The notes below the pieces were generated by a model that saw only the letters and a list, made by a program, of their open reading frames with translations, was not told the DNA's origin and searched no databases. A program made the position numbers and the translations under genes. From assembly GCA_046545795.1 (NCBI GenBank), contig JBKGZD010000090.1, forward strand, positions 1-10,504: a stretch of DNA of 10,504 nucleotides. Reading direction: 5' to 3'. The stretch comes from JAGXLC01 sp046545795 (GTDB taxonomy: Bacteria > Bacteroidota > Bacteroidia > Bacteroidales > UBA12077). This document shows positions 6,955-10,504 of this stretch, in pieces; position 1 is the first letter of the stretch, and every line of letters begins with the position of its first letter.

Positions 6955-6985
6955 CAAATTTAGCAAGAAAAGCTATTGTTTACAA
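6955..6985 (-). promoter_or_regulatory. Complete Bacteroidota-type promoter for the phzF-like gene
   Basis: On the minus strand TTG (6985-6983) is followed after 20 nt by TAAATTTG (6962-6955), a full match to TTG-N19-21-TAnnTTTG. Transcription would begin a few bases after 6955, giving a leader of roughly 25 nt to the ATG at 6925. It rules out the GTG at 6955 as a start on this transcript. Confidence 0.68.
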
Positions 6986-7162
6986 AATTGCTTTGACATC
7001 AATTAAATTTACGGGTTTAGAAAAGAGTTGAAAGTATAATTTAATTTAATCATGCTGTTCATGCATCAAAACTTATTTCAGTCTCGTCTTTATAGTAAAT
7101 ATCAAAAGAAAATATTCATAAGGTTTCAGGCGGTATGTGTTTTTCTCATAGGTATTTTTTAG

Positions 7163-7170
7163 TATTTTTG
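7163..7170 (+). promoter_or_regulatory. Probable -7 element for the DUF4190 gene
   Basis: TATTTTTG fits TAnnTTTG and ends 23 nt before the ATG at 7194, the same distance as for the other promoters in the window. The -33 position has TTT rather than TTG. The bases between are almost all A, T-poor, typical of Bacteroidota translation leaders without Shine-Dalgarno. Confidence 0.4.
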
Positions 7171-7193
7171 AAATAAACAAAAAATAAAATAAA

Positions 7194-7697
7194 ATGATAG
7201 ACCACAGTAGAAAAAATCAAGGACAAGGATTGGGAATAGCAGGTTTTGTTCTGGGCATTGTCTCTATCCCTTTAGCGATTATGGGTTGCACTTTTATTAT
7301 TGCTTTATTAATAGGTGCTGTTGGTATTGTTTTGAGTGCCATTGGACTATCACAGGCCAAACAGACTAATTCCCCACGGAGTATGACAATTGCAGGGCTG
7401 GTTGTTTCAATTATCGGTACCTCAATAGCTATATTTTGGTTTATGTTTATAGGTTCAGCTTTCAATAATGCGATGAAGCATCAAAGCTGGTTTGACGGAC
7501 TTGAACAACTGGAAAATTTACCTGAGCAGATTGAACGCGATATTGAGGAGGATGCTGACTTCGAGGACGATAGCAAAAATATGGATAAACTGGAAAAAAG
7601 AATGGAAGAACTGGAAGGAGAAATAAAAGAGATTGAGAATGAGAAAGAGAAAATAAAACCAGAACAAGAAGAAGAACCTGATGAGAAAGAGCAATAG
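7194..7697 (+). CDS. DUF4190-type membrane protein with acidic coiled-coil tail
   Basis: The 167-aa protein begins with a short polar stretch ending in QGQGLGIAGFVLGI (9-22), the typical opening of DUF4190 proteins. Two hydrophobic regions follow: about 13-51, long enough for two passes or one long hairpin and rich in Gly/Ala/Ile, and about 64-90. The short SQAKQTNSPRS segment (53-63) between them is also family-like. From about 100 to the end the protein is highly charged, with Glu/Asp/Lys heptad-like patterns (105-117 and 130-167) that predict a coiled coil, strongly acidic overall. Function is unknown for the family. The tail could dock a partner at the membrane surface or be a low-complexity acidic extension. 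Its repeated GAA/GAG/AAA codons also produce a spurious Ser-rich antisense frame. Confidence 0.8.
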   Translation: MIDHSRKNQGQGLGIAGFVLGIVSIPLAIMGCTFIIALLIGAVGIVLSAIGLSQAKQTNSPRSMTIAGLVVSIIGTSIAIFWFMFIGSAFNNAMKHQSWFDGLEQLENLPEQIERDIEEDADFEDDSKNMDKLEKRMEELEGEIKEIENEKEKIKPEQEEEPDEKEQ

Positions 7698-7742
7698 CTC
7701 TGGAACATAATTAATCCATTAAAAAAGATAAGTACACCGTTG

Positions 7743-7883
7743 ATGGGAAAACCCGCATTTCAAGGACTATCTTTTAATAATTACAAACCAGGTATCTATA
7801 TATATTCAGATAGAAGGCTGTTTGGGAAATTAATTCAGAGAGAGCTCCGAAACTTCCTGGCTGAGAAAAACAGGACTGTCTGA
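7743..7883 (+). CDS. Possible 46-aa small protein
   Basis: ATG at 7743 opens 46 codons ending at TGA 7881-7883 in the gap between the DUF4190 gene and the small membrane-protein gene. The predicted product is basic, begins MGKPAFQGLSF, and ends in an Arg/Lys/Glu-rich amphipathic helix-like segment (about residues 24-43, with DRRLFGK and QRELRNFLAEK). The composition is protein-like rather than the Ile/Asn/Lys-rich pattern typical of random AT-rich ORFs, and a weak hairpin begins just before its stop. No family was recognised and no Shine-Dalgarno precedes it, so it is tentative. It could also be a remnant of a longer gene. Confidence 0.35.
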   Translation: MGKPAFQGLSFNNYKPGIYIYSDRRLFGKLIQRELRNFLAEKNRTV

Positions 7884-7894
7884 ATTGCAGTCTT
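7871..7894 (+). terminator. Weak hairpin with T-rich tail
   Basis: GACTG (7874-7878) pairs with CAGTC (7888-7892), extended by a G-T wobble and an A-T pair, around a 9-nt loop, followed by TCTCATT. The stem is short and the tail impure, so this is at best a weak terminator for the DUF4190 unit. It ends 17 nt before the next start codon at 7911. Confidence 0.3.
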
Positions 7895-7910
7895 CTCATT
7901 ATTGAAGATT

Positions 7911-8300
7911 ATGTCAAACTCAAGCTATGTTAAAGTTAATCTTATATTGGCAGGTTTAATTCTGAGTGTTTTCCTGTTGTCTGTAACATATTCTTTTATA
8001 GATATACAGATACCATCGAATATTAAAATAATTACCGGAAATGAAACTGCCAGTACTGGTCTTTCAAGAGGGTTTTCAGAAATATTTCAATTTAATTTTC
8101 GAAAAGCGCAAGAATATAATTCAAGTAGCCTGAGGATATTCGGCTTTTTACTTTTTCAGTTTATTTTCAGGCTTGCTTTAATCCCTGTAAGTAAGCGTTT
8201 TAAGGAGAGAAATGTTGTTTTGTTTGATGTTATTTTATCGCTACTGCTTTTTATTGTAGCCTTCTATAAAATAATTACTGACCTATACATTGTTTACTAG
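7911..8300 (+). CDS. Small three-pass membrane protein, DUF2752-like but lacking the Cys motif
   Basis: The 129-aa protein has three predicted membrane segments: about 8-30, 75-93 and 103-128. Between the first and second is GLSRGFSEIFQFNFRKAQEYN (starting at 50), laid out like the DUF2752 core, in which CPxCGLTRA is followed by a helix, a small residue-rich turn and an N-P before a membrane helix. Here the cysteine part reads ETASTGLSRGF, so both Cys are missing, and the usual NP is NS. I therefore regard it as a divergent DUF2752 relative or a protein with chance resemblance. The frame extends to a TTG at 7902, but the ATG at 7911 is the simpler start. The gene ends 10 bp from the end of purQ on the opposite strand. 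Function is unknown. Confidence 0.6.
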   Translation: MSNSSYVKVNLILAGLILSVFLLSVTYSFIDIQIPSNIKIITGNETASTGLSRGFSEIFQFNFRKAQEYNSSSLRIFGFLLFQFIFRLALIPVSKRFKERNVVLFDVILSLLLFIVAFYKIITDLYIVY

Positions 8301-8310
8301 TACAAGTTGA

Positions 8311-8997
8311 TTATAAATTATTAATTATTGAACGAAAAATAGCAGCGCCTTCTGTATTTCCTAACATTTCATCAGATGCCCTCTCTGGATGCGGCATCAT
8401 TCCGAAAACATTTTTGCTTTCATTACAAACACCCGCTATATTTTCTTCAGAGCCATTGGGATTGGCTTCAGTAGTGATTTCTCCATATTGATTGCAATAC
8501 CTGAACAGTATTTGTCCTTTCATTCGCATGTCCTGCAAAGTTTCTTTCCGGGCATAATACCGTCCTTCTCCATGGGCAATTGGCGTTTTCAGGGGTGTCT
8601 GCTTGTCAAGTTCCCTTGTAAGTGTGTTGTCATTATTATCGGGGAGAATATATATATTGCGGCTTATAAACTTTTGATTGTTATTATGCAGCAATGCACC
8701 GGGAAGTAAACCGGCTTCGCAAAGTATTTGAAACCCGTTACATATACCAAAAACAAAACCTCCACGGTTTGCAAATTCTATAACTTTTTCCATTATTGGA
8801 GAAAACCGTGCAATAGCACCTGAGCGGAGATAATCACCATAGGAAAACCCTCCTGGTAAAATCACACCATCAATATCTTTAAGGTCGGTTTCTTTATGCC
8901 ACAATGCAATTACTTCTTGTTCCATGATATCCCGCAGCGCATAAATTGTATCGTGATCGCAATTAGAACCGGGAAAGACTACAACACCAAATTTCAT
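8311..8997 (-). CDS. purQ: Phosphoribosylformylglycinamidine synthase glutaminase subunit PurQ
   Basis: The 228-aa class I glutamine amidotransferase supplies ammonia from glutamine to PurL in the fourth step of purine synthesis (FGAR to FGAM). It starts with the PurQ signature KFGVVVFPGSNCDHD (2-16), then LPGGFSYGDYLRSGAIA (47-63), the nucleophile elbow FGICNGFQ with Cys86 (83-90), and the catalytic pair His203 and Glu205 in MMPHPER (200-206). The length matches the small-type subunit that works with separate PurL and PurS. Neither partner is in the window, so it is an isolated gene here. Its presence implies the three-subunit enzyme rather than only the fused large PurL. All catalytic residues are intact. 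It converges on the small membrane-protein gene with a 10-bp gap. Confidence 0.96.
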   Translation of the reverse strand: MKFGVVVFPGSNCDHDTIYALRDIMEQEVIALWHKETDLKDIDGVILPGGFSYGDYLRSGAIARFSPIMEKVIEFANRGGFVFGICNGFQILCEAGLLPGALLHNNNQKFISRNIYILPDNNDNTLTRELDKQTPLKTPIAHGEGRYYARKETLQDMRMKGQILFRYCNQYGEITTEANPNGSEENIAGVCNESKNVFGMMPHPERASDEMLGNTEGAAIFRSIINNL

Positions 8998-9035
8998 AAT
9001 AGAACTATTAATACGTTAAGCAATTTTGGAATCCT

Positions 9036-9043
9036 CAAAGATA
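9036..9043 (-). promoter_or_regulatory. Probable -7 element for purQ
   Basis: On the minus strand these bases read TATCTTTG, identical to the -7 element found before the B12-sensor gene, and lie 38 nt upstream of the purQ ATG at 8997. No TTG is present at the -33 spacing. No PurR-like operator or purine riboswitch fold was recognised in the short leader. Confidence 0.45.
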
Positions 9044-9131
9044 AAAAATTAATAATAACGAAAAGACATGTTTATAGAAAACAAGCTTTACCCTAATTGT
9101 CCATATCGTATAATTATTTCTGAAAAAAGGG

Positions 9132-9139
9132 TAAATTTG
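9132..9139 (+). promoter_or_regulatory. Probable -7 element for the EEP-family gene
   Basis: TAAATTTG fits TAnnTTTG and ends 24 nt before the ATG at 9164, the spacing seen for the other genes. A TTG at the expected -33 distance is missing. Confidence 0.4.
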
Positions 9140-9163
9140 TGTTAAATACAAAAAATAACAAAG

Positions 9164-10207
9164 ATGCCGAAAATAGAATTCATTCTGTATGGGGTCATTA
9201 GTTTAGCAGCTCTGATTTTCCTTGCATTAGTAATCTTAACATTGAAAGATTATAGACCCGATAAAGTAAACGTTATTAGTAAAGAGACCAACCATGAAGC
9301 TCTCAGTGATAGTTCGTTTTCACTCATATCATGGAATATAGGATATTCCGGTTTAGGGCAGGAAATGAGCTTTTTTTATGATGGTGGCGATGATGTAAGA
9401 ACTTCTAGAGAAAACACAAAGGAGAATTTACAAAAGATTATAAAATACTTAGAAAAACACCAATCTGTTGATTTTATTTTATTGCAGGAGGTTGATACAG
9501 CTTCCAGGAGAAGTTATTATATCAATCAATTTAAGCATATCCGATCTAAACTGAAACCTCATGATGGCTATTTTGCCATTAATTATAAAGTACCGTATGT
9601 TCCTTTACCCCTGATTAAGCCACTTGGTAGAGTTTCCAGTGGTTTAGCAACCTTTGCAAAAAATACTCCTGCAAAAGTTGTTCGTCACCAATTTCCAGGA
9701 CAATATAGCTGGCCAAAGAATTTGTTTATGTTAGACCGGTGTTTCATGGTTTGCCGATATACAACAAAAAATGATAAGGAGTTGCTCGTGGTCAATACTC
9801 ACAATTCCGCCTATGACAATGGGACATTGAAACAGCAAGAAATGAATGCTCTGAAAAATTTTGTTACCCGTGAGTACCAAAAGGGAAATTATATTATTGC
9901 AGGTGGCGATTGGAATCAGTTTCCTCCAGGATTTGAGAGCAATCCTAAAGCGGAAAAATTATATAACCTTGCAAAAACCTCTTCAATAGAGAAAGATTTT
10001 CTTCCGGATGACTGGACCTGGGCTTACGATTTGAATGTGCCAACAAACAGATCATTGGATGCTCCCCTCAATCCCCAGACGGATATGACAGTTATCGATT
10101 TTTTCCTTTTATCTCCGAACGTCAGGTTAAAAAAGATTCGCACCGATAATCTGAATTTTAAAAATTCCGATCATCAGCCGGTACGGATTGACGTTGAGTT
10201 ACAATAA
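9164..10207 (+). CDS. Membrane-anchored endonuclease/exonuclease/phosphatase-family protein
   Basis: The 347-aa protein opens with one hydrophobic segment (about 9-27), a likely signal anchor, then a DNase I-like EEP domain (about 52-346). Metal and catalytic motifs are SWNIG with Asn58, LLQEVD with the Mg2+ ligand Glu109, VNTHN with His213, GGDWN with Asp249 and Asn251, Asp312 in the VIDFF strand, and SDHQP with Asp336-His337. All core positions of the fold are present, so hydrolysis of a phosphodiester or phosphomonoester is expected. The substrate cannot be told: the superfamily covers nucleases, sphingomyelinases and inositol phosphatases. The anchor suggests it acts outside the cytoplasm, which disfavours a DNA-repair role. 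An insert at about 139-185, with an aromatic and Pro-rich stretch, may form part of the substrate site. Confidence 0.9.
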   Translation: MPKIEFILYGVISLAALIFLALVILTLKDYRPDKVNVISKETNHEALSDSSFSLISWNIGYSGLGQEMSFFYDGGDDVRTSRENTKENLQKIIKYLEKHQSVDFILLQEVDTASRRSYYINQFKHIRSKLKPHDGYFAINYKVPYVPLPLIKPLGRVSSGLATFAKNTPAKVVRHQFPGQYSWPKNLFMLDRCFMVCRYTTKNDKELLVVNTHNSAYDNGTLKQQEMNALKNFVTREYQKGNYIIAGGDWNQFPPGFESNPKAEKLYNLAKTSSIEKDFLPDDWTWAYDLNVPTNRSLDAPLNPQTDMTVIDFFLLSPNVRLKKIRTDNLNFKNSDHQPVRIDVELQ

Positions 10208-10224
10208 ATAATCTTAAATTTCCC

Positions 10225-10242
10225 GGGTGTAATTTATCACCC
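10225..10242 (+). terminator. Short hairpin after the EEP gene, possible terminator
   Basis: GGGTG (10225-10229) pairs with CACCC (10238-10242) around an 8-nt AT loop, 17 nt after the stop codon, followed by TTGATTAT. The stem is only five pairs and the tail is interrupted, so it is a modest terminator candidate. Confidence 0.4.
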
Positions 10243-10285
10243 TTGATTATGATACAGATATTCATTATCTTATCCAAATAACCAA

Positions 10286-10295
10286 AAAGGAGGGT
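10286..10295 (+). promoter_or_regulatory. Strong Shine-Dalgarno of the holin-like gene
   Basis: AAAAGGAGGG lies 4-5 nt before the ATG at 10299 and closely matches the anti-Shine-Dalgarno of 16S rRNA. It is the only clear Shine-Dalgarno in the window; the other genes have AT-rich leaders without one. It fixes the start of this gene. Confidence 0.7.
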
Positions 10296-10298
10296 TTT

Positions 10299-10504
10299 AT
10301 GAAACTTAACGTTAAAGCATTCGCTCTTGCAAGCGGCATCGTTCTGGGTTTAGCCATTTTACTGGTTACCATCTGGTATTTGTTATTTGGTTTTGAAGGA
10401 GAAACCTTACGGAAAATTCATCACGTATGTATTGGCTATTCTATAAGTATAGGCGGTGCATTTCTCGGGCTAATCTGGGGGTTTATTTACGGGTTTATTG
10501 GCGG
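10299..10504 (+). CDS. Small holin-like membrane protein, 3' end cut by the window
   Basis: Sixty-eight codons are visible and the frame is still open at the window end. The product starts MKLNVKAFALASGIVLG, has a membrane segment at about 7-30, a polar stretch (FEGETLRKIHH), and then GYSISIGGAFLGLIWGF followed by YGFIGG, leading into a second membrane segment. This layout matches the short proteins commonly annotated as bacteriophage holin, normally 70-90 aa with an N-terminal MKLNVKAFAL, a GYSIS motif and a GLIWGF-DGLIGG segment. Those proteins are widespread on ordinary chromosomes and their holin role is mostly unproven, so no prophage is implied; no other phage gene is visible. It has a strong Shine-Dalgarno, unlike the rest of the window. 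Confidence 0.75.
   Translation, partial: MKLNVKAFALASGIVLGLAILLVTIWYLLFGFEGETLRKIHHVCIGYSISIGGAFLGLIWGFIYGFIG

Noticed and set aside
6926..6955. GTG start for the phzF-like gene at 6955
   Set aside because: The GTG overlaps the -7 box of a full promoter and adds residues outside the family N-terminus; the ATG at 6925 is preferred.
7481..7708. Ser-rich minus-strand frame opposite the DUF4190 gene
   Set aside because: It is the antisense shadow of the Glu/Lys codons of the acidic tail; composition is not protein-like.
8389..8709. 106-aa plus-strand frame opposite purQ
   Set aside because: It is fully contained in the intact purQ gene and shows no domain; it is an antisense shadow.
10299..10504. 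Prophage edge
   Set aside because: The holin-like family is common on chromosomes; no integrase, attachment site, tRNA or other phage gene is visible.

Overview
The window is AT-rich (by eye about two-thirds A+T) chromosomal DNA that reads as Bacteroidota. Evidence for that is the near absence of Shine-Dalgarno sequences before start codons, several matches to the Bacteroidota promoter form TTG-N20-TAnnTTTG (two complete), a menaquinone methyltransferase, and protein types common in that phylum (DUF4190, a PFK of about 400 aa, a short holin-like protein). I cannot name a genus. No tRNA, rRNA, CRISPR array, insertion sequence or clear prophage structure was seen.

Layout. 1-438 is non-coding or holds only very small ORFs. 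439-3646 is a plus-strand signalling block: a single-domain receiver protein with an altered acidic pocket; then, behind its own promoter, a cobalamin-binding protein carrying the CarH-type photoreceptor signature (Wx9EH plus ExHxxG-x41-SxA-x28-GG), overlapping by 4 nt a soluble PAS-HisKA-HATPase-REC hybrid histidine kinase. 3810-4559 is menG/ubiE, converging on a minus-strand 6-phosphofructokinase with residues diagnostic of the pyrophosphate-dependent enzyme; a hairpin terminator lies between them. A minus-strand PhzF-family gene follows with a complete promoter. 7194-8300 holds a DUF4190 membrane protein with an acidic coiled-coil tail, a possible 46-aa ORF, and a small membrane protein that looks like DUF2752 without its cysteines. 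purQ lies on the minus strand, then a membrane-anchored endonuclease/exonuclease/phosphatase-fold protein on the plus strand, and the start of a small holin-like membrane protein with an unusually strong Shine-Dalgarno sequence, cut off by the window end.

The most interesting element is the B12-sensor/hybrid-kinase pair. In characterised systems the CarH-type domain is attached to a MerR DNA-binding domain and represses transcription directly. Here it has a helical N-terminal domain, no DNA-binding domain, and is translationally coupled to a cytosolic kinase with no membrane segment. The inference is a light- or cobalamin-responsive phosphorelay whose output may run through the kinase's own receiver, the upstream stand-alone receiver, or a regulator outside the window. 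The remaining genes are ordinary metabolism and small membrane proteins with no clear functional link to it.
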